Below, one piece after another: positions 1 to 7,327 of a stretch of DNA of 64,000 nucleotides. Origin of the DNA: Leptolyngbya subtilissima AS-A7 (GTDB taxonomy: Bacteria; Cyanobacteriota; Cyanobacteriia; Phormidesmidales; Phormidesmidaceae). The notes beneath the pieces are model-generated. The model was not told the origin of the DNA. It saw only the letters and a program-made list of their open reading frames with translations, and did not search any database. Location: positions 266,000 through 329,999 of the forward strand of contig NZ_JAMPKY010000009.1 of the NCBI RefSeq assembly GCF_039962255.1. Direction: 5' to 3'. Position numbers and translations under genes: made by a program. Each line of letters starts with the position of its first letter. The stretch's first letter is position 1.

Positions 1-1117
1 CAGACCGGTCGCTGTGGATGTAGGCAATACCAGCATCCAGGAAGCCATCGGTCAGGAAGCTGAGCTGGCCAATGTAGCTCTGGCTATTAGCAGCAAAGAT
101 ACCGACGGAGGGAGTAAAACCACCCTCGCCACTGGTGTAACCTGCATCGAACACAATGCTGTCGGTGAGAGCAAAGCTCAGACCAACACCAGCGCCAGCG
201 GTAGTGCTACCACCAGCGTCGTAGAACTGAGGCCCACCAGCATCAGCAACGGAAGGGCCGTCGAAGGGCACGATGGTGCTGGTTACCCAGTCATCGCCCT
301 GAAGGCCACGAGCAGAAGCAGTCACGGTAAGGCGGCTGCCAACCGGGAACTGGTAGTAGAAGTCATCAATCTGCACGTTGTAGTCAGTATTGCTAGGATT
401 ACCGGCGTCACTGCTGCTAGAGTTAGCGAGGCCACCTAGGAGCCCTGCGCTGTTAGGGTCGCCGCTGATTGCATTACCTCTGGCACCCTGCAAGCGAATA
501 CGCAAACGGTCGTTGCCAGTAAAGCTGGAGTCAAAGTTCAAGCGGGCACGGGCAGCAACGCTGGTGCTCGCCTCACCGGTGACGATGTCAATCGGGGTAA
601 CCAGGTGGAAGTCAGCCTGACCAACCAGCTTGGTGGTGGTAGAGAACTGCTGAGCGCGCAGGGTAGCGGTTTCAGCTTCTAGGGCATCGACGCGGCCGCG
701 CAGGGTAGCCAGTTCAGCCTGGAACTCTTCTTGCAGACGACGGATGGTAGCGAGGTCGTCAGGGTCGATGCCGGACTGGGCGATCAGGGTAGCGATCACG
801 TCCAAGCAGGAGTTGAGACCAGCAGCGAACTCAAAGCGAGTCAGGCTGCGCTGACCGCGGAAGGTGCGGTCGGGGTAGCCCTGAATACAACCGTAGTTTT
901 CAACTAGGCTTTGTAGTGCCTGGAAGGCCCAGTCGGAGGGCAGCACGTCGGTGAGCTCTGAGACGCTGGTGATTTGAGCCAGTTGAATAGAGTCTTGGTC
1001 GAAGTCGCTGACCAGGGGGGTAGCGGCTTCAGCTGCGATCGCGGAGCCAGAGACGGCCACAGCTGCACCTAGGGCAGCGGGCACAGCCAGCAAAGATTGC
1101 CAAAATAACTTAGCCAT
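1..1117 (-). CDS. SLH-domain OprB-type porin, cut by left edge
   Basis: This is an outer-membrane channel of the cyanobacterial SLH/OprB type, in which the N-terminal SLH domain binds cell-wall polymers and the C-terminal beta barrel forms the pore. The frame is open from the ATG at 1117 to base 1, about 372 codons, so the C-terminal barrel strands lie outside the window. A signal peptide (MAKLFW start, Ala-rich core) is followed by an SLH domain (VLPSDWAFQALQSL, then GCIQGYPDRTF), a coiled-coil linker (about 110-150) and the start of the barrel. The next gene, 1526-2977, is a tandem paralogue in the same direction with an almost identical first 160 residues. A potential SD (GGAGAAAA) precedes the start. 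Family call is firm; the transported solute cannot be deduced. Confidence 0.9.
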   Translation of the reverse strand, partial: MAKLFWQSLLAVPAALGAAVAVSGSAIAAEAATPLVSDFDQDSIQLAQITSVSELTDVLPSDWAFQALQSLVENYGCIQGYPDRTFRGQRSLTRFEFAAGLNSCLDVIATLIAQSGIDPDDLATIRRLQEEFQAELATLRGRVDALEAETATLRAQQFSTTTKLVGQADFHLVTPIDIVTGEASTSVAARARLNFDSSFTGNDRLRIRLQGARGNAISGDPNSAGLLGGLANSSSSDAGNPSNTDYNVQIDDFYYQFPVGSRLTVTASARGLQGDDWVTSTIVPFDGPSVADAGGPQFYDAGGSTTAGAGVGLSFALTDSIVFDAGYTSGEGGFTPSVGIFAANSQSYIGQLSFLTDGFLDAGIAYIHSDRS

Positions 1118-1473
1118 TCGATTTTCTCCTCACACCTTAATCAAGGCTTATTGTGTACCTACCAGCAGGTTTGGCAAAAGCCGCACCCAATGAACGAAGT
1201 TCAGACCTGACCCAATAATAGGGGACAGTAACTCAACCTTATGTACATCCAAGACCGATAGTAGCAGATCTGCTCATCGGCGGCTAGATAAGATTTGACC
1301 TAATGACTAAGTAGTCACAAAATCACCTCATCTAGTGCTTAGACAAGCACCTTAGGCATAAGGTTCCCCAAAATTATCTGAGTTAGCAGGAGTAAGGAAA
1401 TTTTTTGGAATGGCGTATTAGACGACTGTTGATTCCGATTTCTGAAGCTGATGGATAAGCTCTGGCGACCGGA

Positions 1474-1505
1474 GACTCTGACCAGTGATCAACCAACTCA
1501 GAGTC
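1474..1505 (-). terminator. weak hairpin downstream of the second porin
   Basis: An 8-bp inverted repeat (GACTCTGA at 1474-1481, TCAGAGTC at 1498-1505) lies just past the stop of the porin at 1526. There is no clear U-run on the minus strand, so the terminator call is tentative. The rest of the 408-bp gap (1118-1525) is AT-richer and should hold the promoter of the first porin; I could not assign boxes with confidence. Confidence 0.3.
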
Positions 1506-1525
1506 CCCAGTAAGAGGGATAACCC

Positions 1526-2977
1526 CTAGAACTCGAAGGTGGCGCGCAGGACACCCCAGAAACCAGTTTCATCAGTATCACTACCCAGATTGGTGTCCCC
1601 ATAGATGACTGCAGGAGTAATGGTTAGGAACTCGTTAAAGGGCACCTGGTAGTAACCTTCGATTAGTAGAGGGTTGTTGGTGGTATCAGCTACCTGAGGT
1701 AGCTGACCACCGTAAATGCCCAGTTGAGACCCTTCAACCCCAAAGTCGTTGATGCCAAGACCAGCGGTCCAGCTGAAGTCGTTGCCGCCGTTGAAGGTTT
1801 GATATGCACCATGGCCAGCGATAAAGAATCCACCAAAGTCAAGGTTCAACAGAGCAGCGTAGGTGTCAGTACCGCCGGGTAGACCACCTTGGAAGTTGGT
1901 GGATTGGTCGTTGTGCAGGTAGGCAATACCAGCATCCAGGAAACCATCGCTCAGAAAGCTCAGCTGAGCAATGTAGCTCTGGTCGGCAGCAGCAAAGATA
2001 CCAACATTAGGATTGAAGGCACCAGGACCACCAGCGGTGTAACCTGCATCTAGCACGATGCTGTCAGTCAGGGCGATGCTGATACCAGCACCGGCACCGT
2101 TAGAGCTACTGCCGCCGCTGCTATAGAAAGCTGGTTCTCCATATTGGGCGACGGAGGGGCCATCAAAAGGAACGATGGTGTCGGTGACCCAGTCATCGCC
2201 CTGAAGGCCGCGAGCAGAGGCAGTTAGAGTGATGCGGCTACCAACGGGGAATCGATAGTAGAAGTCGTCAATGGTTACGTTGTAGTCGTTGCCCCGAGCG
2301 TTGGCCAAGCCACCGAGCACATCTGGGGCAATGGCGTTACCCTCACCAGCCTGCAGGCGAATACGCAAGCGATCGTCACCAGTGAAGCTGGAGTCGAAGT
2401 TTAATCGAGCGCGATTGGCAACGCTAGTGTTTGCTTCATCGGTAATGCTGTCAATCGGGGTTACCAGGTGGAAGTCAACTTGCCCTCGCAGCTTGGTGGT
2501 GGTAGAGAACTGCTGAGCGCGCAGGGTAGCGGTTTCAGCTTCTAGGGCATCGACGCGGCCACGCAGGGTAGCCAGTTCAGCCTGGAACTCTTCTTGCAGA
2601 CGACGGATGGTAGCGAGGTCGTCAGGGTCGATGCCGGACTGGGCGATCAGGGTAGCGATCACGTCCAAGCAGGAGTTGAGACCAGCAGCGAACTCAAAGC
2701 GAGTCAGGCTGCGCTGACCGCGGAAGGTGCGGTCGGGGTAGCCCTGAATACAACCGTAGTTTTCAACCAGACTTTGTAGCGCTTGGAAGGCCCAGTCGGA
2801 GGGCAGCACGTCGGTGAGCTCTGAGACGCTGGTGATTTGAGCCAGTTGAATAGAGTCTTGGTCGAAGTCGCTGACCAGGGGGGTAGCGGCTTCAGCTGCG
2901 ATCGCGGAGCCAGAGACGGCCACAGCTGCACCTAGGGCAGCGGGCACAGCCAGCAAAGGCCAAAATAGCTTAGACAT
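1526..2977 (-). CDS. SLH-domain OprB-type carbohydrate-selective porin
   Basis: A complete 483-residue outer-membrane porin of the cyanobacterial SLH-OprB family. It has a signal peptide (residues 1-27), an SLH domain at about 50-110 (PSDWAFQALQSL, GCIQGYPDRTF), a coiled-coil spacer at about 115-155, and a barrel of alternating aromatic/hydrophobic strands ending in the typical C-terminal Phe (ATFEF). The start is the ATG at 2977, with GGAGAAAA upstream. The upstream half is nearly identical at DNA level to the porin at 1-1117, whereas the barrels differ clearly by substitutions and indels. The pair is a tandem duplication. Such porins pass small solutes or inorganic ions; the substrate is not visible here. 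Confidence 0.92.
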   Translation of the reverse strand: MSKLFWPLLAVPAALGAAVAVSGSAIAAEAATPLVSDFDQDSIQLAQITSVSELTDVLPSDWAFQALQSLVENYGCIQGYPDRTFRGQRSLTRFEFAAGLNSCLDVIATLIAQSGIDPDDLATIRRLQEEFQAELATLRGRVDALEAETATLRAQQFSTTTKLRGQVDFHLVTPIDSITDEANTSVANRARLNFDSSFTGDDRLRIRLQAGEGNAIAPDVLGGLANARGNDYNVTIDDFYYRFPVGSRITLTASARGLQGDDWVTDTIVPFDGPSVAQYGEPAFYSSGGSSSNGAGAGISIALTDSIVLDAGYTAGGPGAFNPNVGIFAAADQSYIAQLSFLSDGFLDAGIAYLHNDQSTNFQGGLPGGTDTYAALLNLDFGGFFIAGHGAYQTFNGGNDFSWTAGLGINDFGVEGSQLGIYGGQLPQVADTTNNPLLIEGYYQVPFNEFLTITPAVIYGDTNLGSDTDETGFWGVLRATFEF

Positions 2978-3192
2978 GTAATTTTCTCCTCACACCGTTC
3001 TAAAAAGCGAAGCGTGTACCAGTAGCGAAAGCTGCAGCACAGTTTCGTATAGGAGGTTGTCGTAGATCAACATCCTCAGGGTGCAAGACGAGTTAAGTGT
3101 GAGTGAGAGTTTGGGAAGAGCTTAATTAGCCTCATTAACGTCAAGTGAAGAAATCATGGCTCTTCGACTGTGACGTTTAAGGTTAAGTTGGT

Positions 3193-3474
3193 TTAACTCA
3201 AAGCAGAGATAGTTTCTGCCATAGCAAAGTCTTTTTCGGTTAGACCTCCTGTGTCGTGGGTGGAGAGGCTAACGACGACCCGGTTGTAGGAGATTTGCAG
3301 GTCGGGGTGGTGACCGGCGGCTTCGGCAGGCTCGACTAGCTGGTTGACAAAGTCGACGGCAGCGACGAAATCTTTGAAGGTGCGGGTAAAAGTGATGGTC
3401 TTGCCGACCAACGTCCAGTCAGAAAGCTGGCTTAGTTTAGCTTGAATGTCGCGATCGCTGAGGAGAGTGGCCAT
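3193..3474 (-). CDS. pterin-4a-carbinolamine dehydratase family protein
   Basis: A 93-residue protein, the usual length of the PCD/DCoH family, which dehydrates 4a-hydroxytetrahydropterin. The signature is intact: E-A-A-G-H-H-P-D at residues 51-58, with the catalytic histidine pair H55-H56, then a YNRVVVSLSTHD strand and the GGLTEKDF segment. In cyanobacteria, which usually lack a classical aromatic amino-acid hydroxylase cycle, the physiological substrate is unclear; a role linked to carboxysome Rubisco folding was proposed for related domains, but nothing in this context supports it. The gene stands alone on the minus strand, 215 bp upstream of the porin pair, and the spacer probably holds the porin promoter. 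Confidence 0.9.
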   Translation of the reverse strand: MATLLSDRDIQAKLSQLSDWTLVGKTITFTRTFKDFVAAVDFVNQLVEPAEAAGHHPDLQISYNRVVVSLSTHDTGGLTEKDFAMAETISALS

Positions 3475-3597
3475 GGCGGTAGGGAGATGAGCTATCCCAT
3501 CATCCTAGGACGGTAGTGGTGCGATCGCATTCAGCGAAGGGATGCTGAGTCTGCCGATCGCGTGTTGCCTTTAAAGCGTTGCCCCTTTAAAAGCTAT

Positions 3598-3639
3598 CCG
3601 CCCCTGCCAGGGGAAGAAAGTCTTCCTAAGCAGGGGCGG
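3598..3639 (-). terminator. strong GC-rich hairpin, probable minus-strand terminator
   Basis: CCGCCCCTGC (3598-3607) and GCAGGGGCGG (3630-3639) form a perfect 10-bp stem with a 22-nt loop. On the minus strand it is followed by ATAGCTTTT, so the U-run is displaced by five bases. It would end the RNA/small-ORF transcript described at 3597-3820. Confidence 0.5.
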
Positions 3640-3735
3640 TCTAGTTGGATCTTAGGTTGAACCTGACTGCCGGGAGGAACCCTATTCAGCCAGCTTCGAG
3701 AGCTTAGCTAGTTGCCAAAGCAACCAACACTGAAG

Positions 3736-3807
3736 CTAGAGTACAGCCCCGGCGCACAGCCGGCTGATCTCAACCTGAAGACCCACACGTTTACTACTTT
3801 CTTGCAT
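3736..3807 (-). CDS. candidate 23-residue small protein
   Basis: A short open frame starting at the ATG at 3807 and stopping at TAG (3736-3738) would encode MQESSKRVGLQVEISRLCAG plus three residues (AVL). Its main support is a perfect Shine-Dalgarno, AGGAGGTGAT, 8 nt upstream of this ATG; an in-frame ATG two codons earlier (3813) is too close to the SD. The frame lies inside a segment with long-range base-pairing. It may be a leader peptide, an independent small protein, or chance within a structured RNA. No similar protein is known to me, and no downstream gene on the same strand is close enough to be an obvious attenuation target. Confidence 0.35.
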   Translation of the reverse strand: MQESSKRVGLQVEISRLCAGAVL

Positions 3808-3889
3808 GGGCATCACCTCCTGGAATCCTAACGGTAAAATCTGTAGAGTTGCTGCCGTAACAGCGGCATTACTCGTAAGTTAGCACAAT

Positions 3890-3912
3890 AATTTCTGGCT
3901 GTGGCAGAAATT
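3890..3912. repeat. inverted repeat upstream of nadC
   Basis: AATTTCTG (3890-3897) and CAGAAATT (3905-3912) form an 8-bp inverted repeat 65 bp before the nadC start. It may be a leader hairpin or an operator; there is no direct evidence for either. Confidence 0.3.
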
Positions 3913-3976
3913 GCGAGCTTTGTCGAGGTCTAAGCCGATCGCGCTGGCCCTCAATGCCCTTCCAGAGCCATAACCT

Positions 3977-4855
3977 ATGTCCCCAAACCCTCTTCCGATT
4001 CCTGATATCACCGTAGATCAGTACCTACAAGCCTGGTTGCAAGAAGATGTTGGCCGCGGTGACTGGACTACCGCTGGGTTGGGGTCTTTTGCCCAGCGGC
4101 CTGGGCAGGCCGTTTGGGTCACCCGTGCTCCCGGCGTCATTGCTGGGCTTCCCTTTGCTCGCCGCCTCTTTCAGCAGCTGGATGCCGACGCCAGCTTTGA
4201 GCCCTTGGTAAATGATGGCGACCCTTGCACTAAAGACACCACCGTTGCCAAAATCAGCGGCCCTCTGGCGGTGCTGCTCACGGGCGAACGGGTGGCCTTA
4301 AACCTGGTGATGCGCCTGAGCGGCATTGCCACCGCTACCCATCAGTACGTGGAGCAGTTAGCTGATAGTCCTACCCAATTGGTCGATACCCGCAAGACTA
4401 CCCCTGGTCTACGGCAGTTTGAAAAGTACGCCAGCCGAGTTGGTGGGGCCATTAACCACCGCATGGGGCTAGACGACGCGGTGATGATTAAAGACAACCA
4501 TATCGCTGCTGCTGGAGGCATTCGAGCGGCCGTGGCTCAGATTCGAACGGCAATTCCTTACCCCATGACGGTGGAGGTAGAAACGAGCAATCTGGATCAG
4601 GTTGATGAAGCGATCGCCTGTCCTGTAGACATCATCATGCTCGACAATATGTCTCCAGAGCTGATGAAGACGGCTGTTGAGCGCATTCGCCAGCAAAAGC
4701 CAACGGTCAAGATCGAGGCGTCTGGCAACGTGACGCTAGAGACGTTGGGGGCGATCGCGGCGACAGGGGTAGATTTTATTTCCAGCAGTGCCCCCGTTAC
4801 TCGGGCTCCGTGGCTAGATATTAGTATGCAAGTGACGAGTTCTGAAGCGCTTTAA
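3977..4855 (+). CDS. nadC: nicotinate-nucleotide pyrophosphorylase (carboxylating)
   Basis: NadC (QPRTase) converts quinolinate plus PRPP to nicotinate mononucleotide, CO2 and PPi in de novo NAD synthesis in the cytosol. The 292-residue length is normal. Visible motifs include the N-terminal EDVGRGDWTT segment, LTGERVALNL, the substrate-binding DTRKTTPGLR (137-146), HRMGL (161-165), KDNH (172-175), the VEVE strand, the barrel-end segment IIMLDNMSPE, and EASGNV in the phosphate-binding region. The ATG at 3977 matches the family N-terminus. A ybjQ-family gene follows after only 13 bp, so the two are probably co-transcribed. Confidence 0.96.
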   Translation: MSPNPLPIPDITVDQYLQAWLQEDVGRGDWTTAGLGSFAQRPGQAVWVTRAPGVIAGLPFARRLFQQLDADASFEPLVNDGDPCTKDTTVAKISGPLAVLLTGERVALNLVMRLSGIATATHQYVEQLADSPTQLVDTRKTTPGLRQFEKYASRVGGAINHRMGLDDAVMIKDNHIAAAGGIRAAVAQIRTAIPYPMTVEVETSNLDQVDEAIACPVDIIMLDNMSPELMKTAVERIRQQKPTVKIEASGNVTLETLGAIAATGVDFISSSAPVTRAPWLDISMQVTSSEAL

Positions 4856-4868
4856 CCCAAGGTAACCC

Positions 4869-5195
4869 ATGATCTTAACTACCGGTCCTAACGTTGACGG
4901 TCGCCAAGTAGTTGAATACTGCGGGTTGGTCAATGGCGAGGCTATTTTGGGAGCCAATATTTTTAAGGATTTTTTTGCGGGCATTCGCGATGTGGTGGGC
5001 GGGCGATCGGGTGTCTACGAAAAGTCTCTGCGCCAGGCCCGCAACACCGCCATCAAAGAAATGACGCAGGCGGCCCAAGAACTAGGCGCCGACGCCATTA
5101 TTGCCGTAGACATCGACTATGAATCGCTCGAAATCAACAACGGCGGCAACATGCTGATGGTGGCGGCCAGTGGTACAGCGGTGCGACTGGGATGA
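4869..5195 (+). CDS. YbjQ/UPF0145 family protein
   Basis: A 108-residue protein matching the YbjQ (UPF0145) family, small proteins that form pentameric rings and are labelled heavy-metal-binding domain, though the function is poorly defined. The family features are present throughout: N-terminal [20 protein letters not shown], the central [21 protein letters not shown], the [21 protein letters not shown] helix and the C-terminal strand ending GTAVRLG. It follows nadC by 13 bp and is likely translated from the same message. No metal ligand cluster stands out beyond a single Cys near residue 18. Confidence 0.9.
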   Translation: MILTTGPNVDGRQVVEYCGLVNGEAILGANIFKDFFAGIRDVVGGRSGVYEKSLRQARNTAIKEMTQAAQELGADAIIAVDIDYESLEINNGGNMLMVAASGTAVRLG

Positions 5196-5282
5196 GGCGT
5201 TCTTGGCCTAAGCACCCAGCCCCTAGCCTTGATCTAGGCCAAATTCAAGGATTTATTTTAGGAACCAGGTGCCTGGATTCAG

Positions 5283-5648
5283 TTATGGAAGAGCGTGGTC
5301 TTTCATGTCAGCTAGGGAAACATGCTCGATGGCAGCGGCATGAGTGGCATCGAGGATCACCGGGGGCGCTACCCCGGCTTCTAGGGCTTCTTGCCAGCGA
5401 GGGGCGCAAAGACACCAGCGATCGCCCGGCTTGAGCCCCGGAAATTGGAAATCGGGCATCGGTGTCGAGAGATCGTTGCCCTGGGCTTTGGTGAAGGCCA
5501 AAAACTCAGGGGTCATCTGGGCACACACCACGTGAACTCCCATATCGCCTGCGCCGGTATTGCAGCAGCCATCACGATAAAAGCCGGTCATGGGCGAGGT
5601 GCAGCAGGGGGCGAGGGGAGTCCCCAAGACGTTGGTGGCGGTGGTCAT
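5283..5648 (-). CDS. DUF2237 family protein
   Basis: A 121-residue protein of the DUF2237 family, whose function is unknown. It shows the family pattern: NVLGTPLAPCC near the N-terminus, TGFYRDGCCNTG, HVVCAQMTPEFLAFTKAQGNDL, then the C-terminal PGDRWCLCAPRWQEAL and the DATHAAAIEHV motif. The conserved cysteine pairs suggest a structural or metal-binding role (inference). The gene stands alone and is convergent with ybjQ (87-bp spacer). Confidence 0.88.
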   Translation of the reverse strand: MTTATNVLGTPLAPCCTSPMTGFYRDGCCNTGAGDMGVHVVCAQMTPEFLAFTKAQGNDLSTPMPDFQFPGLKPGDRWCLCAPRWQEALEAGVAPPVILDATHAAAIEHVSLADMKDHALP

Positions 5649-5735
5649 GGGAGTTTTAACCTAAAGAGCCGGTAGGCAAGTCGCCGTTCGCTTTTAATCT
5701 ACCGCAAGACCTCATAACCCGCCTTGACGAAGCTT

Positions 5736-5765
5736 AAAAAAAAGAGATGCCGCTAGCGACATCTC
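5736..5765 (-). terminator. rho-independent terminator of the YkvA-type gene
   Basis: GAGATG(C/T)-type arms at 5744-5750 and 5759-5765 flank CGCTAGCG and form a tight hairpin. On the minus strand it is followed by a run of eight T (5736-5743 read in reverse). This is a textbook intrinsic terminator about 50 bp after the stop of the gene at 5818-6105. Confidence 0.85.
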
Positions 5766-5817
5766 CGGGAGATAGGTTTGAGGGTAAAGAGTCTGGCAGG
5801 GACTGACCTGCCTCGGC

Positions 5818-6105
5818 CTACGCATCAATGGTGGTAATGGGTTCATCGGCTGTGCTAGTGCCGGACTGCTTACGCTTGTTGAGGTGCTCCAGCGCAATTT
5901 GAGTCAATTCGGTGACGAGCAGGGTGGCCAACAAACCGTCATCGACCCAGCCAATAATTGGCAAGAAGTCAGGGGCAATATCAATGGGAGAAACCAAGTA
6001 AATTATGGTTCCCACAACCAAGAGCCAGCGGTATTTGGTATTGCGTAGAGTTGCTTTATACCAGTTGTAAAATGAGCCGATCGCATTGTTCATTGAGCCA
6101 TTCAC
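5818..6105 (-). CDS. YkvA (DUF1232) family membrane protein
   Basis: A 95-residue small membrane protein of the YkvA/DUF1232 family. The diagnostic stretch (residues about 25-60) runs through a hydrophobic helix into YLVSPIDIAPDFLPIIGWVD, the hallmark SPIDxxPDxxPxxGxxDD motif. A second hydrophobic helix follows (GLLATLLVTEL) and the tail is polar. The cellular role of the family is unsettled. It has its own downstream terminator (5736-5765), so it is probably a single-gene unit. Confidence 0.9.
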   Translation of the reverse strand: MNGSMNNAIGSFYNWYKATLRNTKYRWLLVVGTIIYLVSPIDIAPDFLPIIGWVDDGLLATLLVTELTQIALEHLNKRKQSGTSTADEPITTIDA

Positions 6106-6262
6106 CTGAACGTGACTATTTCATGGTGTCAAAAAAACAGGCGATCACCTAGTGTAGAAAACTGATCTAAAACGGTGGAGAACCGGCCCCCAGAATTGAT
6201 TGGCTCTGGGTGAAGCAACCTCTGGATGCCCAGAGCCAGAGTGCTAGACTACGGGAGCAACA

Positions 6263-7327
6263 ATGACAGAAATGCGCGGTTCTATGACCGTAGAGACGAG
6301 ACCGACGGACCAAGCCGGAGTGGCGACCATTGAGGTGCTCCTTAGCATTGCACCCATGATGGATCGCACCGATCGCCATTATCGCTACTTTATGCGGCAG
6401 ATCACTCGGCACACCCTGCTCTATACCGAGATGGTGACGGCCCAGGCAATTTTGCACGGCGATCGCGACCATTTGCTGGGTTTTACCCCCAGTGAGTCGC
6501 CGCTGGTGCTGCAGGTGGGAGGTGACGATCCGCAGATGCTGGCAGTCTCGGCCCGCGCTGCCGCTGACTTTGGCTATGATGCCATCAATTTGAACGTGGG
6601 CTGCCCGAGCGATCGCGTCCGCAGCGGCAACTTTGGAGCCTGCCTGATGGCCCAGCCTGGGCGGGTCGCCGAGGGCGTTGCGGCCATGATGGCGGCCAGT
6701 CCGCTGCCGGTCAGCGTCAAGCACCGGATTGGGATCGATGATCGCGATCGCTATGAGGACATGGCCACTTTCGTGGATACCGTGGCTCAGACCGGCTGCC
6801 GCCACTTTACTGTTCACGCCCGCAAGGCCTGGCTGCAGGGGCTTAGCCCCAAAGATAACCGCACCGTGCCGCCCCTACGCTACGGCGACGTGCACCGCCT
6901 CAAACGCGACTTTCCCCACCTGTGGATTGAGATCAATGGTGGCTTGACCCGACTTGAGCAGGTGACAGAACAGCTTGCCCAGGTCGATGGGGTCATGGTT
7001 GGCCGAGCTGCCTACGACAATCCTTACCTCTTTAGCCAGATTGATCAGAGCTTTTTTGCTGCCCGCCAGGATCCCCTCAGCCGCCACCAGGTGGCCGAAG
7101 CGATGCTGCCCTACATTGACCACTGGGTGCGCCAGGGGCTGAAGCTCAACAAAATTACTCGCCACATGCTGATGCTGTTTGCAGGGCAGCCCGGCAGCCG
7201 CTTGTGGAAGCAAACACTAACCGAGGAGTCGTCAAAGCCTGGGGCCGGGGTTGAGGTTGTCCGGCAGGCTTTGACGGCGGTGCAGCGACAGAGCGAAATT
7301 CAGGCTCAGCTAGGGAGTCTTGTTTAG
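6263..7327 (+). CDS. dusA: tRNA-dihydrouridine(20/20a) synthase DusA
   Basis: An FMN enzyme that reduces U20/U20a in the tRNA D-loop using NADPH. At 354 residues it has the normal DusA length. Motifs: IAPMMDRTDRHYRYFMR (N-terminal FMN site), MVTAQAI, LQVGGDDP, NLNVGCPSDRV with catalytic Cys at about 114, SVKHRIGID, FTVHARKAWLQGLSPKDNR (the DusA-specific insertion) and a GVMVGRAAYDNPYL phosphate-binding loop. The start at 6263 has GGGAG six bases upstream; the downstream ATGs (codons 4 and 8) are possible but less well placed. The last 18 bp overlap the convergent gene at 7310. Confidence 0.95.
   Translation: MTEMRGSMTVETRPTDQAGVATIEVLLSIAPMMDRTDRHYRYFMRQITRHTLLYTEMVTAQAILHGDRDHLLGFTPSESPLVLQVGGDDPQMLAVSARAAADFGYDAINLNVGCPSDRVRSGNFGACLMAQPGRVAEGVAAMMAASPLPVSVKHRIGIDDRDRYEDMATFVDTVAQTGCRHFTVHARKAWLQGLSPKDNRTVPPLRYGDVHRLKRDFPHLWIEINGGLTRLEQVTEQLAQVDGVMVGRAAYDNPYLFSQIDQSFFAARQDPLSRHQVAEAMLPYIDHWVRQGLKLNKITRHMLMLFAGQPGSRLWKQTLTEESSKPGAGVEVVRQALTAVQRQSEIQAQLGSLV

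Larger units (their letters stand above)
3597..3820 (-). ncRNA. candidate structured RNA overlapping a small ORF
   Basis: This 500-bp gap between the PCD gene and nadC holds a nested set of complementary segments that could form one rod-like fold. AGGTTGA (3654-3660) pairs with TCAACCT (3770-3776), GCCGG (3669-3673) with CCGGC (3760-3764), AGCTTC (3692-3697) with GAAGCT (3732-3737), and GTTGC (3711-3715) with GCAAC (3720-3724). A 10-bp GC hairpin (3598-3639) lies at one end. Minus-strand orientation is preferred because that hairpin would then be the 3' end, followed by TTTT a few bases later, and because a strong SD sits at the 5' side. I do not recognise the RNA family; a 6S-like rod or an mRNA leader are both possible. 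Confidence 0.4.

Noticed and set aside
14..620. Long plus-strand frames inside the first porin
   Set aside because: They are the reverse complement of a porin with signal peptide, SLH domain and barrel; no SD, and the translations are low in protein character.
6167..6817. 216-codon minus-strand frame opposite dusA
   Set aside because: The plus-strand dusA has all family motifs; the antisense frame is His/Arg-rich and has no recognisable domain.
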